From Bacteroidales bacterium (GTDB lineage: Bacteria; Bacteroidota; Bacteroidia; Bacteroidales; JAAYUG01), in contig JAAYUG010000075.1 in the NCBI GenBank assembly GCA_012517825.1, positions 1 through 32,097 on the forward strand: DNA of 32,097 nt, read 5' to 3'. Made by a program: the position numbers and the translations under genes. Positions 8,796 through 18,583 of the stretch are shown in pieces. Numbering within the stretch: the first letter of the stretch is position 1; the number at the start of each line of letters is the position of its first letter. Under the pieces are notes generated by a model. The model worked only from the letters and a program-made list of their open reading frames with translations, was not told the DNA's origin and did no database searches.

Positions 8796-8889
8796 TCCGC
8801 CTGCTGAAATTAAGAACTCGGTATTTACCCGGACCATCCATGGCTTATAAGTTAACAAATCTATGTAAAAGAACCTGAATATGAATGAA

Positions 8890-10663
8890 TTATTTCATAA
8901 CAGCCTTCCGATTGGAAGCATTAACATATCCCCCTTTACCGTTGATAATACTTTTTACAATACTTTCCCTGTTGCCGTTTAACCAGAAGATTACCTTGTG
9001 GTAAAGGGAATCTTCCAGGGCCGGAGGTGTTTCAATCGCCTGGTCAACTACAATGGGTGCATCATAAAATACGTTATATATACCAAGTCCCCATGCATGA
9101 TGTACATTCACAGAGTCAGCCACTTTATACGAAGCATACCCAAATGTAGTGCCGTGTTTCCATTCATCGACCGATGGTGGGTCATATGGCATTTCGCTCT
9201 GGTAAAAGTACACCCGGCCATTTTCTCCATTCCAGATAGTCTGGTATTCCTGAAAATGTTCATTGAACAATCCATAAATCGTAACATCATTGCCGTTAAC
9301 AACCAGACCATTGGCACACCGGTTTTTGTTCCAACCTACTCCGTTGCCATGATCAGCTCTCCAGATCCATATATGATCAACATAAACATCATTACTGTTG
9401 ATCGTTAAACAACGGGAAACATTACCTTCGCGAGCACCACCCACACGGAAGAATAAGTCAAACAAAAAAGACGGATTGGATTCGTGATCATTTTTTGATC
9501 CCGGTTCTCCTACCTGCATTAAAGTTTCTGAAGGAATTTTCCCAGCATCAATCAGCAGGCCCGCAACAGTTATGCCGTCTTTGTCAGAAATTTCGATAAC
9601 CTTGTTTCCATTCACCGGTATTAATGTAGGAAAACCGAGTCCTATAATCACTGTTCCCGGACGAAATACCCGGATACTTTCTGACAGAAAGTAGATTCCC
9701 GGAGTAAAAAGTATATGCTTTCCTTTTTTCAGGGCTTTGTTAATGGTTTTTGAATTGTCGGCAGCGGCCTTCGCGATATAAAAATCCTTCAATGCAAGCG
9801 TTCTTTCCTGATGATTGCCATTCCAATCCACACCGCATGAATTTTTCTTTATGCCGGGAATTTTCAACATCAGTTCTTTTCCTGAAAATACCCAATAGGG
9901 TTTTTCACGAACTTCCGGAGTAACTGCAACGGCAGTATAAGGCTTCTCCGGCCAGTTTTCTTCCGGTGCATTGATTGTTCCCACGTATACCATATTCCAG
10001 ACTCCGCCGATCCATTTATTGAAAACAGAATTTCTTGTGAGCCATTGCTGTTGTGAACCGGAATAGACTGTTCCGTCGATTCTGCAATTGGCCATAAAGC
10101 CTCCGCTGGAAGGACCATCAAACAATTTCAGGTCGCCCTTGATATAAACACGCCGCAAGGGAGAAGCCTGGGAAACAGCCCAGGTATTCACTGAATCGGA
10201 AGCCGGCAGGATGGTAATGTTTTCCGCCGCCCGCCAGAAATTGCACAACACATGCCCCCCCTGCGATGCAACTGACCGAACGGCCCCCACTATAACCGTT
10301 TCTTCAGGGGAAATCCCGAGCCCCATCACATGTGTATAGTAACCCACTTTCACATCAAGATGATAGACTCCGGGCTTGAAAAGCAAGGCATACCGATTCT
10401 GGGTAAACTCATTTTCGGGAAATAGCTGACCGGAATAAATCGTATCAATAAGTGCCTGTATTTCGGCCATATTCATTGAAGGATCAAATACAAATACATT
10501 CTCACCTAATGGTGACCTGTTGAAACGGGAGGCTTGTTCTCCGGCCCTTTTTGACAAAGGGATCGATGTGTTTCCTTTTAAAGGCTGGGCATAATTCTCC
10601 TGCCAGCCAATTATGCAAAAAAAAAATACCTAACAATAACCAATGTCTCATTGCTTCAATCAT
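8890..10663 (-). CDS. Secreted right-handed beta-helix glycan-active protein, frameshifted in its signal peptide
   Basis: The body (8890 to about 10616) encodes a pectate-lyase-fold protein with PLGENVFVFDPSMNMAEIQ, LFKPGVYHLDVKVGYYTHV, VDHIWIWRADHGNGVGWN and YFYQSEMPYDPP. From memory, this set of motifs is shared with actinobacterial secreted proteins often mislabelled adenylyl cyclase and with GH55-like beta-helix glucanases. The exact CAZy family is uncertain. In its own frame the body has no ATG; the first usable start is TTG at 10557 and leaves no signal peptide. A good start exists upstream in another frame (ATG 10663, overlapping the GH27 stop, or ATG 10651), encoding MRHWLLLGIFF. The two frames meet in the ten-base homopolymer at 10617-10626. 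With nine T (or twelve) the product reads through as a normal signal peptide ending near ENYAQ. This could be phase-variable, a fresh mutation or a sequencing error. Confidence 0.75.
10617..10626. repeat. Ten-base poly-A/T tract at the frameshift point
   Basis: Ten A on the plus strand, so ten T in the coding strand of the beta-helix gene, sit inside the hydrophobic core of its signal peptide. Length 10 puts start and body out of frame. Length 9 or 12 puts them in frame. Mononucleotide runs of this size are prone to slipped-strand mispairing and also to sequencing error. Confidence 0.9.
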
Positions 10664-12206
10664 TTTTAATTTTCTTTTTGCTGATTCTCACCATCACAAC
10701 TCCCTGCGGGGGCACCCTGGCCGTAAATGCCTCTTTATAGAAGCCCAGATTTTTCTGATGCCAGAGATCCCGGACAGCATATTTTCCGGAAATACCAAGT
10801 TTTGGCCAATCAACGCTCATCTCCTCTTCGTTTTTTCCTCGGTTAAAAAGACCAACAGCAACAGAACCATCAGAAAGATGCTTGAACATGATAAAAGTAT
10901 TCTGTGTTTCGGAAATAACCTGTCCGCATTCACCCAGAATATCCTGATTCACTTCAATTACTTCAGGATTGCATAGCACGTTTAAAGTGAACGCGTCCAG
11001 CTTCGACATATCTCCGCTATAGATCAGAGGAGCCGCCATCAGGCACCAGAGCGACATATAGGCATATTGCATAGCCGGTTGCATAAGGGTATGTTCTGGC
11101 ATTCCCATTTTGTGGGCATTTCCAATCCATCCAATCTGTATATAGTCCGGGTCATTCCATTCGCCGGGTTTAGAGTACTGTCGGTGCTTTGCGTTATTGA
11201 CCGCAACGTCAAAAATACGATCCAGTTCAAAACCCAGATCACCCGAAGTACGCCAGCAATGGCCACCCACTTCAGCGCCCCATTCCCATACATTTGCCAT
11301 TCCGTACTGGCAAAGATTGAATACAACATCATGGTCTAATGATTTCAGGATATTTCCCATCAGCCGGTATGGTTTCTTAAAAGTTTCGGGGCTGGTATCT
11401 TTTCCCGCAATTTCAAAATACGAACACCAGTCATATTTGAGAAAATCAAAGCCCCAGTCAGCAAACTGCCTTGCATCCTGTTCTTCATGCTGATAAGAAC
11501 CTGCGAAACCGCCACAGGTCAAAGGTCCGGGTGAAGTGTAAATGCCTGCTTTAAGCCCAAGGGAATGAATATAATCCGTAAGCCCTTTCATATCTGGGAA
11601 ATAGTAATTGGGAAGGATGTTACCATTTTGATCCCTGAGAGGCCCAGTACGCATTGTATCCTTATTTTTCGGTGCATTGGCCCATCCATCATCAATGTTT
11701 ACGTATTGGTAACCGACATCGGCCATTCCGCTGCTTATTATTTTATCGGCCGCCTCACGTACCAGGGAATCTGTTATCCTGTCGTAATGAGCATACCAGT
11801 GATTCCATCCCATAGGCGGCGTTAGGGCAAGTTTGTCGCCTGCAACGATTCTCAGTTTCCGTTTGTCTTTCCCTTTAGAGTTTTCGGCGGTAATAATCAG
11901 ATCATATTCTCCTTTTTCCGGAGTAATCCCGCTGATAATTCCCTTCACAGGATCCAGCTGTAATCCGGATGGCAAATTCTTAACGGTAAACCGTAAAGGC
12001 CTTTCCCCCTGGCAGGGGATTCGGTAAAGGAATGGTTTGCCGGGTCGGCATCCATATACCAAAGGGCCATTAATCCGGGGTTTGGATTCCGGAGAAGGGG
12101 TCCATATCAAAGCATCTTCATGGGCATTATCAGAAACCTGCTGAGCCGATAAAGGAAATACCGAAATGCACCCAATGGCAAGAAAAAGCAGGAAAGGCCT
12201 TTTCAT
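10656..12206 (-). CDS. GH27 alpha-galactosidase-like enzyme with N-terminal Ig-like domain
   Basis: A 516-residue secreted enzyme with a signal peptide ending near PLSAQQ. A putative Ig (He_PIG-like) domain covers about residues 50-122 (GLQLDPVKGIISGITPEKG, then YDLIITAENSKG). A GH27 TIM barrel starts at PPMGWNHW. Catalytic marks are all present: NIDDGW at 170-175, the nucleophile D259 in KYDWC, and the acid/base D323 in WRTSGD. GH27 enzymes are retaining and mostly alpha-galactosidases; some act on alpha-N-acetylgalactosamine or beta-L-arabinopyranose, and the motifs alone do not separate these. It is the first enzyme gene after the susD terminator. Its stop overlaps by eight bases the upstream start candidate of the beta-helix gene, which suggests coupled translation. 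Location is periplasmic or surface. Confidence 0.93.
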   Translation of the reverse strand: MKRPFLLFLAIGCISVFPLSAQQVSDNAHEDALIWTPSPESKPRINGPLVYGCRPGKPFLYRIPCQGERPLRFTVKNLPSGLQLDPVKGIISGITPEKGEYDLIITAENSKGKDKRKLRIVAGDKLALTPPMGWNHWYAHYDRITDSLVREAADKIISSGMADVGYQYVNIDDGWANAPKNKDTMRTGPLRDQNGNILPNYYFPDMKGLTDYIHSLGLKAGIYTSPGPLTCGGFAGSYQHEEQDARQFADWGFDFLKYDWCSYFEIAGKDTSPETFKKPYRLMGNILKSLDHDVVFNLCQYGMANVWEWGAEVGGHCWRTSGDLGFELDRIFDVAVNNAKHRQYSKPGEWNDPDYIQIGWIGNAHKMGMPEHTLMQPAMQYAYMSLWCLMAAPLIYSGDMSKLDAFTLNVLCNPEVIEVNQDILGECGQVISETQNTFIMFKHLSDGSVAVGLFNRGKNEEEMSVDWPKLGISGKYAVRDLWHQKNLGFYKEAFTARVPPQGVVMVRISKKKIKND

Positions 12207-12226
12207 TGTTTTACAGATTAATGATT

Positions 12227-12260
12227 AAAAAAAGGAGGAGTCAGTGGTATTGACTCCTCC
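12227..12260 (-). terminator. Rho-independent terminator between susD and the GH27 gene
   Basis: On the minus strand GGAGGAGTCA (12260-12251) and TGACTCCTCC (12243-12234) form a perfect ten-base stem with a seven-base loop, followed by seven T (12233-12227). It lies 53 bases after the SusD stop and 21 bases before the GH27 start. It should make the SusCD transcript much more abundant than the downstream enzyme genes. Confidence 0.9.
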
Positions 12261-12312
12261 AAATATACTTCACTATTTCACAACAAAAATGGTTGCCGGT
12301 GAGAACATAATC

Positions 12313-13848
12313 TCATGGCTTCAGCCACCAGGGAATCTGATTGATTCCGTCATATCCCCCGTACTGCTCATCAATGGCTTTTTTATAGTTTTCGGGGTTA
12401 GAGACTTGTTCGTCGGTGGGATATTTCCAGCGTTTCGGATAAACGGTTTTGTCATCGGGGTTCATGCTGGTGTTGGGATCCAGAGGAAATTCGGGATATC
12501 CCGTCCGCAGGAACTGAGCATAATTTAAACCGTTACCCTGGAAGAAGTCAATAAGCCACCTCTGGTACCAGATCTGGTGCAGACGATCTTCCTTGGTTCC
12601 TGATGTTGCATATGCTGCAGCACCGGTGAAATAATTATCGATATACGCCTGGTCGATAGCCATGCCATGGGTATAGGACGCAGGAGCAGAAGGCAGAGTT
12701 CTGTAAAAATCAAGCATAGCCCTTACTCCGTTTTCATAATAATCTTTTGCATTTCCTGTAACCCATCCTTCTTCAATAGCTTCAGCAATAATGAAGCATT
12801 GTTCGGCGTAAGTAAACTTGAACATCGGATCGCCGGCCCTGAAATCTCTGTACCGTTTATTGATCAGGGAATACATGCCATTCTGATTGTTAACCGAAAG
12901 TTGTTCGGCTATTAATTCCGTAGGTGCACCTACATAAGCATCAAAATCGCTTTCCAGTTTACCGGCACTTATCTGAGCCGGTGCAGGTTCTGCAAAGTAG
13001 AACAACCTGCGGTCCTGCAGTTGGATTAATCCGTCAACAACGAGTTTGGACAGGGCGATGTACTTTCTTCTGTCTTCACCATTCCAGAAAGGATGGGATG
13101 CGTTGGGATTATCGGAATAAGCCAGCTGGAAATTGTCAGCATTACCGGTCATCAGGTTGCCGGCTGCCACAATTTCAGCAAACCGGGCTTTCTGTGCCGC
13201 AGTTGCTTTTTTACTGATGGTCTGAATGACCTTCAGTTGCATGGCATTGCAAAGCCTGCGCCATTTGGCAGCATTGCCTCCCAGCATTATGTCACCTTTG
13301 AAGTCTGCACCATTGGCAAAATCTTCTTCAGCGGCTTTCAGATCATCCAGGATTTCCTGAAACACATCCTGTTGTTTGTCATATTTAGGCCTGACAATTC
13401 CTTCTTCTGCCTTACCGGCTTCAGAATAAGGAATATCGCCCAGGTCCAGAGTTATCCAATAACCGTACCAGGCTTTCATGAACAAATACAACCCTTTAAG
13501 TGAAGATTCATAAGGGGTTCCGGCAGCAAATTCAACTGCTCTCTTCAGATCGGTAAGATTCTTGAACGACCCGAAACCGCCGTAAGGCCAGTATGAGTAA
13601 TAGTATTGATACGGATTGGGGTTTGGTTCACAAATAGCGGTATGCTTGCACCACAGATTTCCTGTGCCAAAATCGGTAGGGTTTGGATTCCAGAACCTGA
13701 AAGAATTTTTCAATACCTGTGTAACAAGCATTTCAGGTGCCACCGATGTCGGTGCATCCGGATTTGTATTTAATTCCTCAAAATTACTGCAGGAAACAGT
13801 AATTGCAAGAGAAATTACAAATAGAAAGATATAATGGATCTTTTTCAT
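12313..13848 (-). CDS. susD: SusD/RagB-family surface glycan-binding lipoprotein
   Basis: A 511-residue lipoprotein with a signal peptide whose lipobox ends in VSC (Cys20), followed by SNFEELNTNPDAPTSV, the usual mature N-terminus of SusD-like proteins. The central region is rich in Trp, Tyr and helices, with KAWYGYWITLDLGDIPYSEA and WRRLCNAMQLKVIQ, typical of the TPR-containing SusD-like fold. The C-terminal part carries YQRWLIDFFQGNGLNYAQFLRTGYPEF and the WKYPTDEQ segment of the SusD_2-like subgroup. SusD binds oligosaccharide at the cell surface and forms the lid of the SusC transporter. It follows susC after 12 bases and ends 53 bases before a strong terminator. The glycan bound is not readable from sequence. 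Confidence 0.95.
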   Translation of the reverse strand: MKKIHYIFLFVISLAITVSCSNFEELNTNPDAPTSVAPEMLVTQVLKNSFRFWNPNPTDFGTGNLWCKHTAICEPNPNPYQYYYSYWPYGGFGSFKNLTDLKRAVEFAAGTPYESSLKGLYLFMKAWYGYWITLDLGDIPYSEAGKAEEGIVRPKYDKQQDVFQEILDDLKAAEEDFANGADFKGDIMLGGNAAKWRRLCNAMQLKVIQTISKKATAAQKARFAEIVAAGNLMTGNADNFQLAYSDNPNASHPFWNGEDRRKYIALSKLVVDGLIQLQDRRLFYFAEPAPAQISAGKLESDFDAYVGAPTELIAEQLSVNNQNGMYSLINKRYRDFRAGDPMFKFTYAEQCFIIAEAIEEGWVTGNAKDYYENGVRAMLDFYRTLPSAPASYTHGMAIDQAYIDNYFTGAAAYATSGTKEDRLHQIWYQRWLIDFFQGNGLNYAQFLRTGYPEFPLDPNTSMNPDDKTVYPKRWKYPTDEQVSNPENYKKAIDEQYGGYDGINQIPWWLKP

Positions 13849-13860
13849 GACTGAACAAAA

Positions 13861-16800
13861 TTAGAAGGTAAGTTTAACATTAAAGCCCACGTATCTGACG
13901 GAAGGATCCTGGAAATCGGAAGCACCGCCCGCGTTGGTTCCATAAAGGCTGTTTTCACCTCCGTCAGGGTCAGAGTAAACAAAGTCTTTTGCCCAGAGCA
14001 GAATATTCTGGCCAACAAAGCTGACCGAAGCAGATTTTGCCAGCTTGGGAATGTATTTGCCCGGAAGATCGTAGGTCAAAGATACTTCGCGTAATTTCAG
14101 GAAGGTCTTTGAGTAGGTATCAGGCCTGGTTCCGCGGCCACCCCATGCACTACTGTTGTGCAAATCAATGATATATTGTTTGTAGCTGGTATAAACATCA
14201 TTGGGAGCATATTGGCGGGTATCGCTCGTGATGTTACCAAACTGATCATAGGTTACTGAGCCGGAAACTACCTTAACACCCTTTCCGAGGAAGTTTCTTG
14301 AACCGGGAGTTGCAACATCCAGTTCTCTTTCCTTGGTAACAGATTTTGGATGAACACCTGCCTGCCACATATAGCTTTCTGTACGTTCGGTTATCAGACC
14401 ACCAACCACACCATCCATTGAAACGAATAATGTGAAATTTTTAAATTTCAAGGTTGAATTCAACCCCCAGATCCAGTCAGGATCATAGAATCCAAACCTT
14501 GAATCATACTGGCTTGTCATGAGCCTTCCGTTATTAAAGATATATTCTCCGGTTGCAGGAACCTTCACAAAATCTTTGCTCACAAAAGCATCGACGCGTT
14601 CACCAACCTTTACCCATGGTTTCTTGTCTGAATATACAGAATCCAGCTGTGTATAGTAGCGGGCGTAAGTTGTCCAGTTAATGCCCAGATCCCATTGTAC
14701 ATCCCTGCTTCTTACAGGAGTAGCGTTAACAGCCACTTCCCAGCCACGACGGGATATTTCCTCATCGATGTTCACATAAAAGCTGGTGTAGCCTGAAGCT
14801 GCGGAAAGGGGAGCGTTCTTCAGGAAGTTGAACATGTGTTTGTCATAGTAGGCAACATCAACTGAAAGTCGGTTTTTGAAAACAACTCCCTGCATACCAA
14901 CCTCAAATGTTGTAGAGGTTTCGGGGAGAACACTCGGGTCGTACAGAGAGGAAGGTGCGGTTGCTCCATTCAGCGTATTCCAGGTAGAACTATTCAGTGT
15001 ATAGGTGCTCTTGACAGCATAAATTGCCGGGGGTGTCTTTGACATGGTCCATGATCCCCTGAGCTTCAACAGATCGAGCCAGCTTTTTGTTCCGGGGAGA
15101 AGTTCCGACAGAATAAAACTGGAAGAAATCGACGGGTAGAAGTACGAACGTGTAGATTCCGGTAATGTTGAACTCCAGTCATTTCTGCCTGTTGCTTCAA
15201 CATAGATCAGTTTATTCCATGAAAGAGCCAACCGGCCGAACAATGAGTTCACCTGCTGGCGGTAGGTGCTCTGAGAAATTGTCGGAGGATTTACCGAGGC
15301 CTTGATGGAGAAAAATCCCGGAACAGAAATTCCGCCCACGGTCTGGGCATACATATTGTAATCCTGTGTATAATAAATTGTTCCACCGGCCAGGTATTCG
15401 ATACCGAACTTTCCAAAAGTTTTATCACCTGTTAACAGCAGGTCATTGTTCATACTCAGACCCTGTGTCTGGCCAATGTTATACCCGCCTGTCCATGCTC
15501 CGTTCCATGTCCACGGGTTTCCGGGAATAGGCGTGTTCCCTGTGGATGTATATGAACCCCAGGAAACTCTTTGCACGCCCCTGTCGGTATAAAAATCAAG
15601 ACCGGAACGGATACTGGCTTTCAGCCAGTCAGTAATCTGATAACTGCTTAGCACATCTGCATTGAAAATATCGCGCGATACTTCATTGGTTCTCTCATAT
15701 CTGTCGAAATAGGGATTGTTGGATTCGGACCGGTATGTCCAGTTTTGTGACTGTTTTGGTATGAGCCAGTAGTCCTTATAATCCCGAACGTCGAAATCAC
15801 TTGGAGTCCATATGAGAAGCGAGTACATGGGATCGTAGGATGTATACCCATTGGAACCCATGTTGGGTGAATACCTCCGTGCATAAGACAAATTGGAACT
15901 GATTTTGAATCTGCCAGTATTGACATCTCCGCTTAATTTGTAAGCATATTTATCCAGCATGGAATTAGGGTATATTCCTTTGTTTTCAGTCCAGTTTACT
16001 GAGCTTCTGAGAGAGATAACCTCACCTTTATACCCGACGCTGAAATTATTGTTGGTGACATACCCCTGTTCCAGAAAATTTTTGAAGTTGTCTTTCCCAA
16101 GGGGTAAATATTCATAGTCACGGTAATCTTTCAGTACAGGATCCCATTGATTCTGTATCGATCCGTCCATTTTGGTACCCCAGGAACTGGTAGAGTTCTT
16201 ATCGTACGTATTATTACTTCCGCGACCATAAACAGCTTGTTTTTCAGGTAGTGCCAGAAAGCCCGCCGTAAACATGGTGTTGGTAGTAAAATCGGCTGTT
16301 ATTCCTGACTGATTAGCACTTCCGTTTTTGGTGGTAATGAGGATAGCCCCGCTTGCTCCGCGATAGCCATAAAGTGCGGAAGCAGTAGCACCTTTCAGAA
16401 CACTGATTGATTCAATGTCTTCAGAAGCTATATCACTTAATTTTTTATTGTTATAAGGTACTCCGTCAATAACCAGAAGGGGATTTTCACCACGCAAAGT
16501 ATAGCTGGGAGCTACAGCAAAATCGGTAGTATTTTTAACCAGAAGCCCGGCCACCTTACCGGTCAGGGCTGTGGCAGCTTCAACTCCCATTACTTTCTGG
16601 AGGCTCTCTCCATCTACTTTCTGTACAGCATAACCCAGAGCCTTTTCTTCACGTTTGATACCCAGAGCCGAAACCACAACTTCTTCCAGATTGACGACTT
16701 CTTCACTCATCTGAACATCAATGGTATTGTCAGTACCGATATTTATCTGAACCGACTGCATACCAATAAATGAAAAAGTAAGGCTTTTGGCTCCCTGAGG

Positions 16801-17319
16801 GATTTCAATACTGTACTTTCCGTTAACATCGGTTATAGTGCCGATCGTCGTTCCGGTAACAACTACATTTACCCCCGGCAGAGGATTCCCGTCCTTATCC
16901 TTCACCGTACCGGTAATTGTACGCTGCTGAAAAGGCGATAAAATACCCGCCTGATCACCAGAGGCAAGAATTATCTGCTTGTCGTATACAGCAAACTTGA
17001 CTTCTCCTTTGAAAAGGTCATTGAGAATGTCCTTGATGCTTTTATTTTCTGCCTGAATATTGACCTTTTTGTCAACATCTATCAGCTTTGGGCTGTACAG
17101 AAAATAAAATTCACTTTGATTCTCAATTTCCTTTAGAGCATCAGAGATTTTAACATTTTCAAGTTTCAGAGTCAGTTTTGTGGCCTGCGAATAACTCTCA
17201 GTTGCGAAAATCTGAAATACTGCCACAAATGTCAGTAGAATGGTTAGCTTCATGATTCTGATGGTTTTTTTTAACAAGTATCCATTAGGAAACTTATTAT
17301 CATCTCGAAAATCTTTCAT
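13861..17319 (-). CDS. susC: SusC/RagA TonB-dependent transporter with N-terminal STN signalling domain
   Basis: A 1152-residue outer-membrane transporter. Order of domains: signal peptide (core KLTILLTFVAVFQIFA, cleavage near SYSQA at residue 45); STN secretin/TonB short N-terminal domain at about 50-105; carboxypeptidase-like regulatory domain from RTITGTVKDKDGNPLPGVNV; TonB-box-like EEVVVSALGIKREEKALGY; plug with LVIDGVPYNN and SVLKGATASALYGYRGASG; then a 22-strand-type barrel to the C-terminus VRYVGFNVKLTF. The STN domain is the part that reports substrate to a FecR anti-sigma factor, and fecR and a sigma gene lie directly upstream. It imports, with SusD, an oligosaccharide that is not identified here. 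In-frame starts further in (IMKLTI) are possible, but a long leader is common in this family. Confidence 0.96.
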   Translation of the reverse strand: MKDFRDDNKFPNGYLLKKTIRIMKLTILLTFVAVFQIFATESYSQATKLTLKLENVKISDALKEIENQSEFYFLYSPKLIDVDKKVNIQAENKSIKDILNDLFKGEVKFAVYDKQIILASGDQAGILSPFQQRTITGTVKDKDGNPLPGVNVVVTGTTIGTITDVNGKYSIEIPQGAKSLTFSFIGMQSVQINIGTDNTIDVQMSEEVVNLEEVVVSALGIKREEKALGYAVQKVDGESLQKVMGVEAATALTGKVAGLLVKNTTDFAVAPSYTLRGENPLLVIDGVPYNNKKLSDIASEDIESISVLKGATASALYGYRGASGAILITTKNGSANQSGITADFTTNTMFTAGFLALPEKQAVYGRGSNNTYDKNSTSSWGTKMDGSIQNQWDPVLKDYRDYEYLPLGKDNFKNFLEQGYVTNNNFSVGYKGEVISLRSSVNWTENKGIYPNSMLDKYAYKLSGDVNTGRFKISSNLSYARRYSPNMGSNGYTSYDPMYSLLIWTPSDFDVRDYKDYWLIPKQSQNWTYRSESNNPYFDRYERTNEVSRDIFNADVLSSYQITDWLKASIRSGLDFYTDRGVQRVSWGSYTSTGNTPIPGNPWTWNGAWTGGYNIGQTQGLSMNNDLLLTGDKTFGKFGIEYLAGGTIYYTQDYNMYAQTVGGISVPGFFSIKASVNPPTISQSTYRQQVNSLFGRLALSWNKLIYVEATGRNDWSSTLPESTRSYFYPSISSSFILSELLPGTKSWLDLLKLRGSWTMSKTPPAIYAVKSTYTLNSSTWNTLNGATAPSSLYDPSVLPETSTTFEVGMQGVVFKNRLSVDVAYYDKHMFNFLKNAPLSAASGYTSFYVNIDEEISRRGWEVAVNATPVRSRDVQWDLGINWTTYARYYTQLDSVYSDKKPWVKVGERVDAFVSKDFVKVPATGEYIFNNGRLMTSQYDSRFGFYDPDWIWGLNSTLKFKNFTLFVSMDGVVGGLITERTESYMWQAGVHPKSVTKERELDVATPGSRNFLGKGVKVVSGSVTYDQFGNITSDTRQYAPNDVYTSYKQYIIDLHNSSAWGGRGTRPDTYSKTFLKLREVSLTYDLPGKYIPKLAKSASVSFVGQNILLWAKDFVYSDPDGGENSLYGTNAGGASDFQDPSVRYVGFNVKLTF

Positions 17320-17377
17320 AATTTTGAATGGATTAAGGTTACTAATGTTTTTTTACAGGATTTGGTACTTAGTCCGG

Positions 17378-17403
17378 CGGGAATGTGTGCCAGCACGTTC
17401 CCG
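17378..17403 (-). promoter_or_regulatory. Hairpin in the fecR-susC spacer
   Basis: CGGGAATGTG at 17378-17387 pairs with CACGTTCCCG at 17394-17403 (one G-T pair), with a six-base loop, in the 159-base spacer ahead of susC. On the minus strand no T run follows, so it is not a terminator for fecR. It may be a structure in the susC leader or a protein-binding palindrome. On the plus strand a T-rich stretch follows it, but no plus-strand gene ends here. Confidence 0.4.
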
Positions 17404-17478
17404 TTTCTTTTTGTTTTCGCATCACTTGTTATGTTTTCATAGGCATTCGGTTTTTGGTTATAGTTAAGGATTTCATGT

Positions 17479-18561
17479 TTATTTATTCCGGTAATACAGA
17501 ACAACTTTTCTTTTCGAAAAAATTCCCTGACTTTTTTCCTGCCGGTTTGAAATGGTGTAGTTTACAGGAGAGATCAGAGACATGAGTTCCATTACCTGCT
17601 GAAGGTTTTCGTCAACAAAAGTAGCTGTGTATGTAAGTTCAAGAAGTTTCGGATCAGCAATTTCAATTTCAACATTAAACCATCTGCTCAGTTTTTTAGC
17701 CACCTCACCGAGTGGTTCATTATGAAAAACAAGCTTCCCGTCTTTCCAGGCAAAATACCTGTCATCATCTATGATGCGTTGGGTGATTTTCTTATCAGAC
17801 TTGTGATAAATGACCATATCAGCAGGTTTCATTTCCACAAGGGTTACCTTTCTCTTTCCAGGGTCCGAGCGCTGTAAAACCACCACTCCTTTAATCAGGG
17901 AAGTTTCGATTTTATCCTCTTCCGGATAGGCCATAACATTGAATTCGGTTCCAGTTGCCATTATCTGAATATCTCCGGCTGAAACCACAAATGGTACCCT
18001 GCGGTTGGAAACCACCTCAAAATAGGCTTCTCCGTGAAGTTCAACATCACGGCTTCTGCCCCTGAATACAGCAGGGTATTTCAGAGAACTGCCATGATTT
18101 AACCATACCCTTGAACCGTCGGGCAAAGTAACCTTTGAAATGGCATCCACCGATGAAAATACTTCATTATAAGCCTGATTGCCTGAAGCTATGCCATTCT
18201 GCCCGGTATAAAACTTAACCGACATCAACACACTGAATCCAAGGAGAGGAAGCATCAGCACGGCTGCAATCCGTGAAAAAACACGCCAAAAGGTTCCAGT
18301 ACCTGATGATAAAAACCCGAAAGGTTTTTCTTCCAATGTTTTTGTGTGGATCAGATTGACCTTGTGATGGATTCTGTCAAGAATACCTTCATAGTTTGCA
18401 GGCAATTCCTCTTCATCAGCCTGTATCTCTTCCCAGTAAGTATATAACAGATTTCTGCCTTCTGTGGTTTCAGCACCTGATGTAAACCATTCCAGAAGAG
18501 TTTGCAATTCTTCCTGTGTGCATCTGTTACTGAAATATTTTCGCAGAAGTTCGATGTTCAT
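17479..18561 (-). CDS. FecR-type anti-sigma factor
   Basis: A 360-residue inner-membrane regulator. The N-terminal cytoplasmic part (MNIELLRKYFSNRCTQEELQ onward) is the anti-sigma segment. One membrane span lies at about residues 92-118 (SRIAAVLMLPLLGFSVLMSV). The periplasmic FecR domain follows (VTLPDGSRVWLNHGSSLKYP, ELHGEAYFEV, TGTEFNVMAYPEE). The C-terminal DUF4974-like domain (LVFHNEPLGEVAKKLSRWFN, then VEIEIADPKL) is similar in fold to STN and would touch the SusC STN domain. It keeps the sigma factor at 18799-19386 inactive until SusC senses substrate. It is separated from the sigma gene by 237 bases with a strong hairpin, and from susC by 159 bases. Confidence 0.95.
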   Translation of the reverse strand: MNIELLRKYFSNRCTQEELQTLLEWFTSGAETTEGRNLLYTYWEEIQADEEELPANYEGILDRIHHKVNLIHTKTLEEKPFGFLSSGTGTFWRVFSRIAAVLMLPLLGFSVLMSVKFYTGQNGIASGNQAYNEVFSSVDAISKVTLPDGSRVWLNHGSSLKYPAVFRGRSRDVELHGEAYFEVVSNRRVPFVVSAGDIQIMATGTEFNVMAYPEEDKIETSLIKGVVVLQRSDPGKRKVTLVEMKPADMVIYHKSDKKITQRIIDDDRYFAWKDGKLVFHNEPLGEVAKKLSRWFNVEIEIADPKLLELTYTATFVDENLQQVMELMSLISPVNYTISNRQEKSQGIFSKRKVVLYYRNK

Positions 18562-18583
18562 TTATTTCTCCTTTCATTCTTAA

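Noticed and set aside
10551-10976. Plus-strand frame of 141 codons opposite GH27 and the beta-helix gene start
   Set aside because: It is antisense to well-supported genes with catalytic motifs and has no protein-like features.
17316-17504. Minus-strand frame of 62 codons overlapping the end of fecR and the susC start
   Set aside because: It runs across the known spacer and both gene ends, lacks any motif and is better explained as leader sequence.
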